In this document: in pieces, positions 1 through 7,939 of the stretch
Numbering within the stretch: the first letter of the stretch is position 1
Layout of the letters: the number at the start of each line of letters is the position of its first letter
Assembly (NCBI GenBank): GCA_964520785.1
Contig: CAZFQG010000168.1
Location: 1-14,405 of the forward strand
DNA: 14,405 nucleotides
Direction: 5' to 3'
Source: CAZFQG01 sp964520785
Lineage (GTDB): Bacteria > Planctomycetota > Planctomycetia > Pirellulales > Thermoguttaceae
Notes under the pieces: generated by a model
What the model saw: only the letters and a program-made list of their open reading frames with translations
Databases searched by the model: none
Told to the model about the DNA's origin: nothing
Made by a program: the position numbers and the translations under genes

Positions 1-28
1 CCCACAACTAATTTGCGGACAAGTTCTT

Positions 29-45
29 AGTGTTTTGTCAACACT
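29..45. repeat. Small perfect inverted repeat
   Basis: AGTGTT and AACACT form a 6-bp stem around the 5-nt loop TTGTC. It lies about 190 bp upstream of the DUF1638 gene. No T-run follows on either strand, so an intrinsic terminator is not supported. It could be an operator or chance. The rest of 1-233 holds no convincing gene or promoter. Confidence 0.3.
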
Positions 46-233
46 CAATCGGTTGGTTGGCGGCCCGGCGTATTAGCGCCTGGATGAAATAAAAACGTCA
101 CGCTGTGAATTTCTGCTTAACAAACCATTGACCAACCCACGGGACATGACGCCGGCCGGGGACGTACTCCCTTTCCGAGACTCCCGGTACCCAAGCGTCG
201 TTGAGAGAACCACGCCGCGATGAGACGTCGTTG

Positions 234-1004
234 ATGCCTCAGAAAACGGACGAAACACGGCGGTTCAAGATGATCGCCTGCGAAATCCTCTACCGTGAAG
301 TATGCGCGGTAATCGCGCGGTCGGTTCACCAAATCGACGTGCAATTCCTGCCCAAGGGACTGCACGATATCGGCCAGGAGAAGATGTGCGCCCGGCTGGC
401 CGAAGTCCTCGCCGAGGTGGACCAGGCACGTTACGACGCCGTCTTGCTGGGATACGCGTTGTGCAACAACGGGATCGTCGGTCTCAAGGCGGGGTCCATC
501 CCGCTTGTCGTCCCGAAGGCACACGACTGCATTACGCTGTTCCTCGGCGATAAGGACCGCTACGACGTTTACTTCCGGGAGAACCCGGGGACCTATTTCG
601 AAACGACCGGATGGCTCGAACGCGGGGATCGGATCGACCAGTGCGGTGGCGAGTTTTCCGAGCGGACGCGCGGCCTGGGCATGTCCTACCAAGAGATGGT
701 CGAAAAATACGGCGATGAAAACGCGCGATTTCTCTGGGAACAAATAGGGAACCTGACCCACAACTATCGGAAGATCGCCTTCATCAAGATGGGAATCGAG
801 CCGGACAGCCGTTTCGAGGACCGCGCCAACGCCCTCGCGGAGGACCGCGGTTGGCAATTCGAGGTTCTTGAAGGAAACATCAGCCTGCTCCGGCGTCTCG
901 TTGACGGCGACTGGGACGAAAACGCGTTTCTCGTGGTCCCCCCGGGGGAAGCCATCGCCGCGAGTTTCGACGAGCGGATCGTCAAGCGGTCAACCAATCC
1001 TTGA
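234..1004 (+). CDS. DUF1638 domain-containing protein
   Basis: This 256-residue protein matches my recollection of the DUF1638 family (PF07796), whose biochemical role is not established. Visible landmarks are the N-terminal strand IACEILYREVC (residues 14-24), LGYALCNNGI (72-81), the HDC triplet at 97-99 followed by a LFLGDK strand, and a TYFETTGW segment near 120-127. The conserved Cys and His residues suggest a metal or cofactor site, which is inference. In some methanogens the family sits beside corrinoid methyltransferase genes, but none is present here. I chose ATG 234 because family members usually begin a few residues before the IACE strand. In-frame alternatives are TTG 201 and ATG 270. 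No clear Shine-Dalgarno sequence precedes any of them. There is no signal peptide or membrane segment, so it is probably cytosolic. It is convergent with the kinase gene downstream. Confidence 0.8.
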   Translation: MPQKTDETRRFKMIACEILYREVCAVIARSVHQIDVQFLPKGLHDIGQEKMCARLAEVLAEVDQARYDAVLLGYALCNNGIVGLKAGSIPLVVPKAHDCITLFLGDKDRYDVYFRENPGTYFETTGWLERGDRIDQCGGEFSERTRGLGMSYQEMVEKYGDENARFLWEQIGNLTHNYRKIAFIKMGIEPDSRFEDRANALAEDRGWQFEVLEGNISLLRRLVDGDWDENAFLVVPPGEAIAASFDERIVKRSTNP

Positions 1005-1073
1005 CACCGAGATCAGCCGGAAGCACTCATTGGCCGTGGCGCGAACCCATGACCGGGGCAAAAACAAGTGCGC

Positions 1074-1095
1074 ACCGGCCGCACGGCCGTCCGGT
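1074..1095. terminator. Possible stem-loop between convergent genes
   Basis: The 107-bp gap between the convergent DUF1638 and kinase genes contains a GC-rich imperfect hairpin. GGCC pairs with GGCC around a GCAC loop, and an outer ACC/GGT pairing is offset by an asymmetric bulge. There is no U-tract on either strand, so this would be at most a weak or Rho-dependent bidirectional end. It may be chance in GC-rich DNA. Confidence 0.22.
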
Positions 1096-1111
1096 TACTG
1101 CACGCTCCGAG

Positions 1112-2290
1112 TCACTCAACGACCTTGCGCAGCAACTCCTCCAACTCCGACAGGCGGAAAGGCTTGCGGAGGACCCCTTTGAATCCCAGTTGCCGATAAT
1201 GGGCCGGCGTTCGCTCGTTCACGAATCCGCTTGAAATGACCAACCGCGCCTCCGGATCCTCCTTGAGGATTTCGGTCGCCGCCTCTTCGCCACCCATTCC
1301 CCCCGGAACGGTCAGGTCGAGGATGGCGACGTCCACCCGGCGCGCTTCGCGCATTGCCCGCCGATACGTTTCCACGGCCTCCGCCCCGTCTCGCGAGATC
1401 AAGACGTCGCAGCCGAGTTCCTCGAGCATGTTCCGCGTCAACCCCAGTACGAGCGTCTCATCCTCCATCAAGAGGACCCGTCGGCCCTCCAACGAGGTCT
1501 TCGTCGGCAGCCCGTTCGACTCCGGCGGGACTTTGGGAATTGCCGGCAGGAAGATCACCAGTTGGGTCGCGTTCCCCGGCTCTTCGGCAAGGGTGAACTC
1601 ACCGCCGTTCTCTTCCACGATCGTCCGAACGGTCTCCCAGCGGAGAAACCTCACCGTCGAACCCTTTACCGTCCCGGTCGGCTCGTCCGAATCGGCTTCT
1701 TCCTTCGAAGGGCTGTATCCGAACTCGAACTTCACCCAGCACTCCGCGCCGGGTTCCTCCCCCTCTGGAGGCACATTCGACCCGCGGACGCTCAGCACGC
1801 CGCCCCCGGACATATCGCGGCTGGCGTTAATGACCGCCTCCTGAATGATCCGGCCGATATCCCGCTCATCCAACTGGACTTCGTTCAGGTCCTGGGGAAG
1901 ATCGAACTCGCAGGCGATCTTGCTTCCGGAAAGGACGAAACAGACCGAGTCGCGAACGAAATCGCTCAACGAATCTCCACGGTGAACCGGCAAGCCGTTT
2001 TCGCTGAGGTTCGACAACTGGGAGGCGAGATTATTCGCCTTCCGCGTCGCCTGCTGGGCGAAAGTGAGGAGCCGCCCCGCCTTGCTTTCTTCGCCCACCT
2101 CCAGAAGCGCTAGCTCGATGTTCCCGCCGATCGCGGCCAGGTAGTTGTTGAAGTCATGTACGATCCGACCGACCAACCCGCGGAGCAACTCGTAAGAGGA
2201 CTGCGCGATCGCCTCGTCAAGCCCGGGGACTCCTTCGGCGTTCTCCGAAGGCGTTTCGCCTTGGGACGGGTCGTCTTGCGGCATTGTCAT
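1112..2290 (-). CDS. Hybrid histidine kinase/response regulator, kinase domain degenerate
   Basis: This 392-residue soluble protein has no transmembrane segment and no recognisable PAS or GAF sensor domain. The phosphoacceptor helix is an NtrB-like VHDFNN with His45. The N-box asparagine is kept in EAVINASRDM (Asn155). From residue 185 to 230 the ATP-binding region no longer shows the usual D-x-G-x-G box, and the GTGLGL-type G2 box is replaced by KGSTVRFLRW. The following ENGGEF strand and LVIFLP end are normal. A receiver domain fills residues 270-392 with acidic pocket Glu276/Asp277, phospho-acceptor Asp325, Ser353/354 and Lys376, all in place. There is no output domain after it. The protein may therefore accept or pass on phosphoryl groups rather than autophosphorylate, which is inference. 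It starts at ATG 2290 (ATG 2284 is also possible) and lies 94 bp downstream of gyrB on the same strand. No input signal can be named. Confidence 0.85.
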   Translation of the reverse strand: MTMPQDDPSQGETPSENAEGVPGLDEAIAQSSYELLRGLVGRIVHDFNNYLAAIGGNIELALLEVGEESKAGRLLTFAQQATRKANNLASQLSNLSENGLPVHRGDSLSDFVRDSVCFVLSGSKIACEFDLPQDLNEVQLDERDIGRIIQEAVINASRDMSGGGVLSVRGSNVPPEGEEPGAECWVKFEFGYSPSKEEADSDEPTGTVKGSTVRFLRWETVRTIVEENGGEFTLAEEPGNATQLVIFLPAIPKVPPESNGLPTKTSLEGRRVLLMEDETLVLGLTRNMLEELGCDVLISRDGAEAVETYRRAMREARRVDVAILDLTVPGGMGGEEAATEILKEDPEARLVISSGFVNERTPAHYRQLGFKGVLRKPFRLSELEELLRKVVE

Positions 2291-2384
2291 ATGTTTGCGA
2301 TCCGATTCGCGGTGCGGCGCCGAGCTTCGGCCTCAAGGAAACGCACGTTCCCACGGAGGGGGCGCGATCCCGGCGTGCTCGGCG

Positions 2385-4907
2385 TCAAATATCCAAATTG
2401 CGCACTTCCAACGCGTGCTTTTCGATGAACTCGCGCCGCGGCTCGACCTTGTCGCCCATCAAAACGCGGAACAGTTCGTCCGCCGCGGCCGCGTCTTCCA
2501 TCGTTACCTTCGACAGCGTGCGGTGCTCGGGATCCAGCGTCGTGTCCCGAAGTTCCTCCGCGTCCATCTCGCCCAGACCCTTGAACCGGGTCAGCTTCAG
2601 CACCCTCTCGGCGCCGGCGCGGACCGCCGAGACCAGACCGCGAAGGTCCTCCAATCCGGTTTGGGAATCACCGCGCCGCAGGACATAACGCGCGCGTTCG
2701 ATTCCGGTCCGCTCTTGCGGAATCAGAGCGTCGATCTCGAATCCCATCTCTCGCAACTCCTGAAGGTGCTTGTTGATCGAGCGGACCTCATGCAGTTCGA
2801 CGATATGCAGTCGACTCGCCTTCAGGGCGGAGCCCGGTTCCGGTTCTCCTTCGCCGCCGGCGGAGTTGCTCTCCAACTCCAGCTCGGTCCCCTCCGCCTC
2901 GCGTTCGCTCAGAAAAGCTTCCAACTCCTTCCGCGACGCGAACCAATGCTCTTCCCCGCCAAGAAAGACGTGGAAAACCGGCAGACTCCCGGAAGCCGAA
3001 TCCTGCCGAGTGGCATGCGTCCTCAAATCGATTCCACGCCGCTCCAGAGCGAAAAGCGGTTCTTCCATTTCCGCTAGCGTCGTGCATAGACGTTCCATCG
3101 CGGGGCCTTCAATCACCGGGCCGTCCTCCGTCTCGAAAGCGGCATCCTTCAGACCAACCTCGAGCAATTGGGCCTTCATCTCCTCCTCGGTCTGGACGTA
3201 ATACGTCTCCTTTCCGCGCTTCACTCGGTAGAGGGGGGGCTGTGCGACGTAGACATGTCCACCCTTTATCAAATCATACATCTGCCGGTAGAAGAAAGCC
3301 AATAAAAGAGTCCGGATATGCGACCCATCGACGTCCGCGTCGGTCATGATGATGATCTTGCCGTAACGCCGTCGCGAAAGGTCGAGTTCCGGACCGATCC
3401 CGGAACCGATCGCCGAGATCATGCTGCGAACCTCCTCGTTCGAGAGCACTTTGTCGTCGCGGGCCTTGTAGGCGTTGATGATCTTGCCACGCAAGGGAAG
3501 AATCGCCTGAAACTCGCGAATTCGTCCCCCTTCGGCACTCCCACCGGCGGAGTCTCCCTCCACCAGATACAACTCGCACAAGTCAACCTCGCGGCTCGAA
3601 CAATCGCGGAGTTTACCCGGCATCCCGCCGCTGCTGAGGGCCCCTTTTCGCTCGCGGACGAGCGCCCGGGCCTTCCGCGCGCTCTCGCGTGCCTCCGCGG
3701 CGACGATTCCTTTCTGCAGAATGATCTTGGCGCTTTTGGGGTTCTCCTCCAAGTATGTCGCCAGGTGGTCGCCGACGGCCGAATTGACGATTCCCTCGAT
3801 CTCGCCGTTGCCGAGTTTGGTCTTGGTTTGTCCCTCGAACTGGGGCTCCGGTACGCGAAGCGAGATGACGGCGGTGAGTCCCTCGCGGAAGTCGTCGCCA
3901 ACCGGTGTGATGCTCTTGAAAAGGTTTTCCTTGCGTCCGTAATTGTTGAGCGTCCGCGTCAGGGCGGCACGGAAACCGGACACGTGGGTTCCACCTTCGA
4001 TGGTGCAGATGTTGTTGACGTAAGAGTGGACGTTCTCGGTGAACTCGCTCGAGTACTGAATGGCGACTTCGATATCGACGTCGTCGAATTTCCCGGCAAT
4101 ATAGATAATATCGCTGTGGACAGGCTCGCTGGCCCGGTTGAGATACTCGACGAACTGGAGTATCCCGTGCTCGTACTCGAACGCTTCTTCCTCGCCGGTC
4201 TGTTCGTCCTTGAAGACGACGCGGACCCCCCGGTTCAGGAAGGCTAACTCCTGCAAACGCTTCCTGAGCGTCGCGTTGTTGAACTTCGTGACCGGAAAGA
4301 TCAATGGGTCCGGCTTGAAGGTCGTTTTGGTTCCGACTTTGTCGCTCTTCCCGATCTTCTTCACCGGATCGACCGGAACGCCCCGTTCGTACTCCTGCTG
4401 ATAGACGCGGCCGTTCCGCCGGACCTCGACCTCGCACCATTCCGAGAGGAAATTGACCACGGTGACGCCGACCCCGTGGAGCCCGCCGGACGTCTGGTAG
4501 GCCCCCTTCTTGAACTTCCCTCCGAACTTCAGCACGGTCATCACCCCTTCGAGCGTGCTGATCCCCAAGTCCGGATGCTCCTCGACCGGAATCCCGCGAC
4601 CGTCGTCCTCCACGGCCACCGAGCCGTCGTTGTTGATCGTCACCGAGATTTCCTTCGCGAAGCCCGCCATCGCCTCGTCGATGCTGTTGTCCACCACTTC
4701 GTAGACCAGGTGATGCAGCCCGCGGATGGTCGTATCGCCGATATACATCGACGGGCGTTCCCGGACGTGTTCGAGATCGCTGAGATGTTCCAGTTTGTCG
4801 GCGCCGTAATCGGACGGGGTGATTTCGTCGTCGTCCGATTCGTCCAGGTAATAGTCCGGAAGGTCTTCCGGAAGTCTCGGCTCATTATGTTCGGAATCGT
4901 TCGCCAT
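2385..4907 (-). CDS. gyrB: DNA gyrase subunit B
   Basis: This is the 840-residue ATPase and TOPRIM subunit of DNA gyrase, which introduces negative supercoils together with GyrA (not in this window). The GHKL ATPase shows EVVDNSIDEA (70-79), DDGRGIP (101-107) and the GGLHGVGVTVVN lid (141-152). The transducer has KLGNGEIEGIVNS. The TOPRIM domain has LVEGDSAGGSA (448-458, catalytic Glu450) and MTDADVDGSH (521-530). The tail RFKGLGEMDAEEL (774-786) interacts with GyrA. An insert of roughly 170 residues lies inside TOPRIM, as in long Gram-negative-type GyrB. Compared with E. coli there is an extra N-terminal acidic stretch (14 Asp/Glu in the first 37 residues). The frame stays open upstream to 5177, but that part overlaps dciA and is not GyrB-like, so I start at ATG 4907. 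No good Shine-Dalgarno sequence precedes it. It lies 65 bp after dciA. ParE is unlikely, given the cluster and the insert. Confidence 0.95.
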   Translation of the reverse strand: MANDSEHNEPRLPEDLPDYYLDESDDDEITPSDYGADKLEHLSDLEHVRERPSMYIGDTTIRGLHHLVYEVVDNSIDEAMAGFAKEISVTINNDGSVAVEDDGRGIPVEEHPDLGISTLEGVMTVLKFGGKFKKGAYQTSGGLHGVGVTVVNFLSEWCEVEVRRNGRVYQQEYERGVPVDPVKKIGKSDKVGTKTTFKPDPLIFPVTKFNNATLRKRLQELAFLNRGVRVVFKDEQTGEEEAFEYEHGILQFVEYLNRASEPVHSDIIYIAGKFDDVDIEVAIQYSSEFTENVHSYVNNICTIEGGTHVSGFRAALTRTLNNYGRKENLFKSITPVGDDFREGLTAVISLRVPEPQFEGQTKTKLGNGEIEGIVNSAVGDHLATYLEENPKSAKIILQKGIVAAEARESARKARALVRERKGALSSGGMPGKLRDCSSREVDLCELYLVEGDSAGGSAEGGRIREFQAILPLRGKIINAYKARDDKVLSNEEVRSMISAIGSGIGPELDLSRRRYGKIIIMTDADVDGSHIRTLLLAFFYRQMYDLIKGGHVYVAQPPLYRVKRGKETYYVQTEEEMKAQLLEVGLKDAAFETEDGPVIEGPAMERLCTTLAEMEEPLFALERRGIDLRTHATRQDSASGSLPVFHVFLGGEEHWFASRKELEAFLSEREAEGTELELESNSAGGEGEPEPGSALKASRLHIVELHEVRSINKHLQELREMGFEIDALIPQERTGIERARYVLRRGDSQTGLEDLRGLVSAVRAGAERVLKLTRFKGLGEMDAEELRDTTLDPEHRTLSKVTMEDAAAADELFRVLMGDKVEPRREFIEKHALEVRNLDI

Positions 4908-4972
4908 ATTGACTAATGCTTTTCGTTTCTGCTGTTCAGGAGGGGGATGGGCCAGACCTTGGCGACTCTCGG

Positions 4973-5275
4973 TCACTCGATCGGCCCGACTTTGAATCGG
5001 ATATCGCGGATCTTCACGTCCGGGATTAGCCGGCGGACCGCGGCGAGCAGGGCCTGCTTCTGGAAGGTGAATTCTTGCACGAGGGCGGAATTGACGACCG
5101 TCACCTCGAACGTCCCGCGGCGCAAACCGTTGACGCGCGAGAACTGGGCCATTTGTTCTCCGGCCGCCTCGACCCACGCCGCGCGCAAACGCGCCGCGCC
5201 CTCCGCCGCGGCGTATCCCCGGCGCGTCATCAACTCCGCGAGGACTTGTCTGATTGCTACGGGTTCTCTTCGCAT
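4973..5275 (-). CDS. dciA: DUF721 / DciA-like protein, probable helicase-loading factor
   Basis: This 100-residue protein has the DUF721 pattern: an N-terminal helical segment, a conserved Trp (Trp34) in RAAWVEAAGE, then a GTFEVTVVNSALVQEF strand-helix, and a final KIRDIRFKVG strand. DciA proteins share this KH-like fold and help load the replicative helicase DnaB in bacteria lacking DnaC or DnaI. Here only that core is present, without the long tail seen in Vibrio-type DciA. The dnaN stop and this ATG overlap as TGATG, which suggests translational coupling. TTG at 5278 is a less likely start. The position between dnaN and gyrB resembles actinobacterial dnaN-recF-dciA-gyrB clusters, with recF missing. 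The helicase role is inferred from the family. Confidence 0.72.
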   Translation of the reverse strand: MRREPVAIRQVLAELMTRRGYAAAEGAARLRAAWVEAAGEQMAQFSRVNGLRRGTFEVTVVNSALVQEFTFQKQALLAAVRRLIPDVKIRDIRFKVGPIE

Positions 5276-6414
5276 CAACTTTGCGCGGTCTTGACTTCCG
5301 ACTTGGTGGAAAGGGGCATCAGCACGTAAGAATAACCATCGTCCGTCGTGAACACCGCCGCGGCCTTGCCCCTGCGGAGTTCCAGGGTGAGCGTCTTGCT
5401 CGGATCCATGATCCGCAGGAAGTCATTGAGGTATTTCGTATCGAAGATGATCGATATCTCCGGCTCGTCGAAGGAAATCGGCATCTCGACCGTCGATTCC
5501 CCGCGCTCCGCCCCGTGACAAGCCAAAACCAGCTTGCCGGCGCCAAATCGGAAGTCGACGCCGTAATACTTATCGGGCAAAACGATGCACGACTGGCGGA
5601 CCGCCGCGAAAAACGGACCGACCGGAAGCTCCACTCGCGAAATCTCGCCGCCACTGGGGAGGACATCCGTCCACCTGGGAAATCGCCCTTCCACGAGTCG
5701 GGCGTGGACGATGGTCCGGCCGCCGCGGATAAGGATTTCGTTCTCCCTCGCGCAGACGTGAACGTTCACGTCGTCGTCGGATAAGGCCCGTTCAATAAGC
5801 GTCAGCGCCTTCCCCGGGACGATAATAAGACTTCCGGCGAGAATTCCGCCGTTGACCGCGGTCGCCGGTCCCCGTTGGACGGCGAGCCGCCGTCCGTCGG
5901 TGGCGACCGCCGTCATCTCGGCCTCGTCGAATTCGAACGCCACGCCGGCCAACGCGAAGCGTCCCGACTCGGCGTCGGTGGCGAAGACGGTCCGACGTAT
6001 CGACTCGCGAAATAGCCGCGTCGAGATCTCGTGATAGGCGCTCGCCTCGAAAACCGGCAGTTCGGGAAATCCCGAGGGCGATTCGGACGGGAGATTGAAT
6101 TCGCTGCGTGTTCCCCAAATCCGCGTCTTGCGGCCGTCGTCGTGCATCTCCAGCGTTTCTTCCACGCACTCGCGAAGAATGCTCGAAAACCGGTCCGGAG
6201 GCAGAAGAATCGAGCCGGGGCTATGAACGACGATATCCGGCACCTCGGTTCGGATTCCGACTCTCATGTCGGTTGCCGTGAAGATTCCCAGGTTGCCTTC
6301 CTTCGCCTCGAACTTCACATTCTTGAGGATATCCTTGGTGGTTGACGTGCCCGCGATGGCGGCGGCCATATGAAAGGCATGGGAAAGCTTTTCCCGAGGA
6401 AACTGAATCTTCAT
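5275..6414 (-). CDS. dnaN: DNA polymerase III sliding clamp (beta subunit)
   Basis: This 379-residue protein has the normal clamp length, with three repeated clamp domains. It forms the ring that holds DNA polymerase III on DNA. Recognisable segments are the N-terminal MKIQFPREKLSHAF, the middle-domain GRFALAGVAFEFDEAEMTAVATDGRRLAV region (about 151-179, the counterpart of the VATDGHRLA motif), VEGRFPRWTDVLP (241-253) and the C-terminal YSYVLMPLS (361-369), part of the hydrophobic groove that binds clamp partners. A ten-residue tail follows it. The ATG at 6414 is the natural start because it opens directly on the first strand. No clear Shine-Dalgarno sequence is visible, and only a weak TTGTCC/TATAGA-like promoter lies upstream. 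A 310-bp gap separates it from dnaA. Confidence 0.95.
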   Translation of the reverse strand: MKIQFPREKLSHAFHMAAAIAGTSTTKDILKNVKFEAKEGNLGIFTATDMRVGIRTEVPDIVVHSPGSILLPPDRFSSILRECVEETLEMHDDGRKTRIWGTRSEFNLPSESPSGFPELPVFEASAYHEISTRLFRESIRRTVFATDAESGRFALAGVAFEFDEAEMTAVATDGRRLAVQRGPATAVNGGILAGSLIIVPGKALTLIERALSDDDVNVHVCARENEILIRGGRTIVHARLVEGRFPRWTDVLPSGGEISRVELPVGPFFAAVRQSCIVLPDKYYGVDFRFGAGKLVLACHGAERGESTVEMPISFDEPEISIIFDTKYLNDFLRIMDPSKTLTLELRRGKAAAVFTTDDGYSYVLMPLSTKSEVKTAQS

Positions 6415-6516
6415 GATTTGGTTGGGCCCTATGCGTAATACCTAAAACAAAGTTCTATATGCTTACATGTTGTTCTTGCGGACAATCAAAACGTCGACCG
6501 GCACGGCGGATTGGTT

Positions 6517-6543
6517 GGAAGTCCTTGGGAAAAAGGACGTTCC
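6517..6543. repeat. Ten-base-pair inverted repeat with one bulge
   Basis: The outer arms GGAA/TTCC and the inner arms GTCCTT/AAGGAC enclose the loop GGGAAA. One unpaired G (6539) interrupts the right arm. It lies about 180 bp past the dnaA stop and about 100 bp before dnaN in the direction of transcription. No U-run follows on either strand, so it could be a processing or regulatory stem in a dnaA-dnaN transcript rather than an intrinsic terminator. Confidence 0.45.
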
Positions 6544-6578
6544 GGCGGAATTGGCGTCGTGGAAACACCGTTAACCGG

Positions 6579-6678
6579 GTGTCGACGGGGCGTCGGCCGG
6601 GTGTCGGCGAATCGGCGAAAGTGACATCCGTCGCGGGGTGTGTCGACAGACCCGGAGTTTTGCACGACGGCTCGACAC
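6579..6678. repeat. Four copies of GTGTCG between dnaA and dnaN
   Basis: GTGTCG occurs at 6579, 6601 and 6640 on the plus strand and at 6673-6678 on the minus strand. Two of the copies extend to TGTCGAC. Four hits in 100 bp is well above expectation for a six-base word. Possible meanings are an operator array or iteron-like protein binding sites. The binder is unknown. Confidence 0.4.
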
Positions 6679-6724
6679 TCCAATAACAGGTTTTGCACGG
6701 GAAATCGGAAGCGAATTTCGATGT

Positions 6725-7807
6725 TCATTCGGCAGACGCCACCGGACGGGGGGAGTCGGCGAGCCGACGGCGGATTTCGTTCACGCGTTTCCGGATTTCT
6801 CCTTCCGTTTTCAAAAGCGCCTCGGTCTTTCTACAACTATGCAGGACGGTAGTGTGATCGCGGCCGCCGAAATGGTGGCCGATCTGCTCCAGGCTCCGTG
6901 CGGTCAGTTGCCGCGCCAGGTACATCGCCGCGCCCCGCGCCGTGACGACGCTCCGCCGGCGCGACGGTCCCCGCAGGTCTTTCAACGGGACCGAAAACGT
7001 CTTCGCCGCCGCCTTCGCGATCGCTTCGAGCGTCGGCTCCGGCCGCGACCCGATCCGCTCCCGCAGGTAGGCGTGGATCGCGCGGCGGTCGATCTTGTCA
7101 CCGCTAATCCGGCGTCGCAGAAGCAGGTCACCGACCGCCCCGATCAGCTCGGGAGTGCTCGTCAGGCCGCTGGCCAACGCCTCGATGCTCTTTCGCGACA
7201 ACGGGAGGCCCCGAACATTGGCCAACCGCTCCAGGATCGCCTCCCGGGTTTCCCGGCTCGGCGCGGCCAACGGAACGACCAGCCCCGCAGACAAGCGGCT
7301 CCGGAGGGCCGGGGACAACCCGGATATCTCGCCCGGCACGAATCCGCTTGTAATGACGACGCGCCTTTGCGCTTCGACCAGTTCATCCAAGGTCGCGACC
7401 AACTCCGTTTGGGCGTATTTCTTATTATGCAAGTACTGAATATCGTCCAAGACGAAGAGCCAGGCTCCTCGGTAAGTCCGGCGGAAATCGTCCAGGGCGT
7501 TCATCTCGTACGCCTCCGTGAGGTCTTCCGCGAAATCCTTGGCGGACTTGCAACGTACCCGCCGCCGCGGATACCGAATTTTCCATGCCGCCGATAGCCC
7601 CAACGCCAGGTGGGTCTTCCCTGTACCGGGAGGACCATAAAACACGATTGGGTTGTACTCGGCGTGCGTCTCCGCCAAGATGGCTTCTACGCCGGACGCG
7701 ACAAGCGGGTTTTCCGGGCCGGCGAGAAACTGATCCCACGAGCCTTGAACGTGTTCGTTGGTCGGTAACTTTCTACCCGGCAATGGGATACGGACGATGC
7801 GATCCAC
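6725..7807 (-). CDS. dnaA: Chromosomal replication initiator DnaA, short form
   Basis: DnaA is an AAA+ ATPase that binds origin DNA and melts it to start replication. Walker A is GPPGTGKT (58-65), Walker B is LFVLDD (117-122), and the arginine-finger region is SPALRSRL (165-172). Domain IV carries the helix-turn-helix and the signature FGGRDHTTVLHSCRK (313-327). The protein has 360 residues against about 450-500 in most bacteria. The AAA+ domain begins within the first 30 residues, so domain I (DnaB and self interaction) and linker domain II are absent. The start is GTG 7807, supported by GGAG eight bases upstream and by a promoter candidate at 7860-7888. A shorter Hda-type protein is excluded by the intact domain IV. 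The neighbours dnaN, dciA and gyrB fit an origin region. Confidence 0.93.
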   Translation of the reverse strand: MDRIVRIPLPGRKLPTNEHVQGSWDQFLAGPENPLVASGVEAILAETHAEYNPIVFYGPPGTGKTHLALGLSAAWKIRYPRRRVRCKSAKDFAEDLTEAYEMNALDDFRRTYRGAWLFVLDDIQYLHNKKYAQTELVATLDELVEAQRRVVITSGFVPGEISGLSPALRSRLSAGLVVPLAAPSRETREAILERLANVRGLPLSRKSIEALASGLTSTPELIGAVGDLLLRRRISGDKIDRRAIHAYLRERIGSRPEPTLEAIAKAAAKTFSVPLKDLRGPSRRRSVVTARGAAMYLARQLTARSLEQIGHHFGGRDHTTVLHSCRKTEALLKTEGEIRKRVNEIRRRLADSPRPVASAE

Positions 7808-7859
7808 CGCGACGGCTCCACGCGGAAAAACGGTGCCTTTTTATCCTCGGCAAGTTCTC

Positions 7860-7888
7860 ATCATAGCAAATGTCCGCCTGGTTGACTA
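7860..7888 (-). promoter_or_regulatory. Probable dnaA promoter
   Basis: On the minus strand a -35 hexamer TAGTCA (7883-7888, four of six to TTGACA) is followed after 17 bases by TATGAT (7860-7865, five of six). The -10 is preceded by an extended TG (TGCTATGAT). Transcription would begin near 7853 and give a leader of about 46 bases. That leader spans the TTATCCTCG site at 7841-7849, a possible place for DnaA autoregulation. Confidence 0.5.
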
Positions 7889-7939
7889 GAAGGGATGTAC
7901 CCGCTTATAAGAAAGGGGGGACGTCGGCCCGGATCCTTG

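Larger units (their letters stand above)
6415..6724. other. dnaA-dnaN intergenic region
   Basis: No gene is visible in these 310 bases. The dnaN-proximal 60 bp are AT-richer and may hold the dnaN promoter, but spacing and hexamers are poor. The dnaA-proximal half is GC-rich and holds four GTGTCG motifs. A strong inverted repeat lies in between. No TTATC core was found. Confidence 0.6.

Noticed and set aside
117..857. Long open frame (246 codons) on the minus strand
   Set aside because: It is antisense to the DUF1638 gene and has no recognisable domain. Long shadow frames are common in GC-rich DNA.
4908..5177. 90-residue upstream extension of GyrB
   Set aside because: It overlaps dciA, is Arg/Pro-rich and does not resemble the GyrB N-terminus.
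6415..6480. dnaN promoter (TTGTCC with a TATAGA-like -10)
   Set aside because: Only four of six matches in each hexamer and a 20-base spacer. Too weak to list as a feature.
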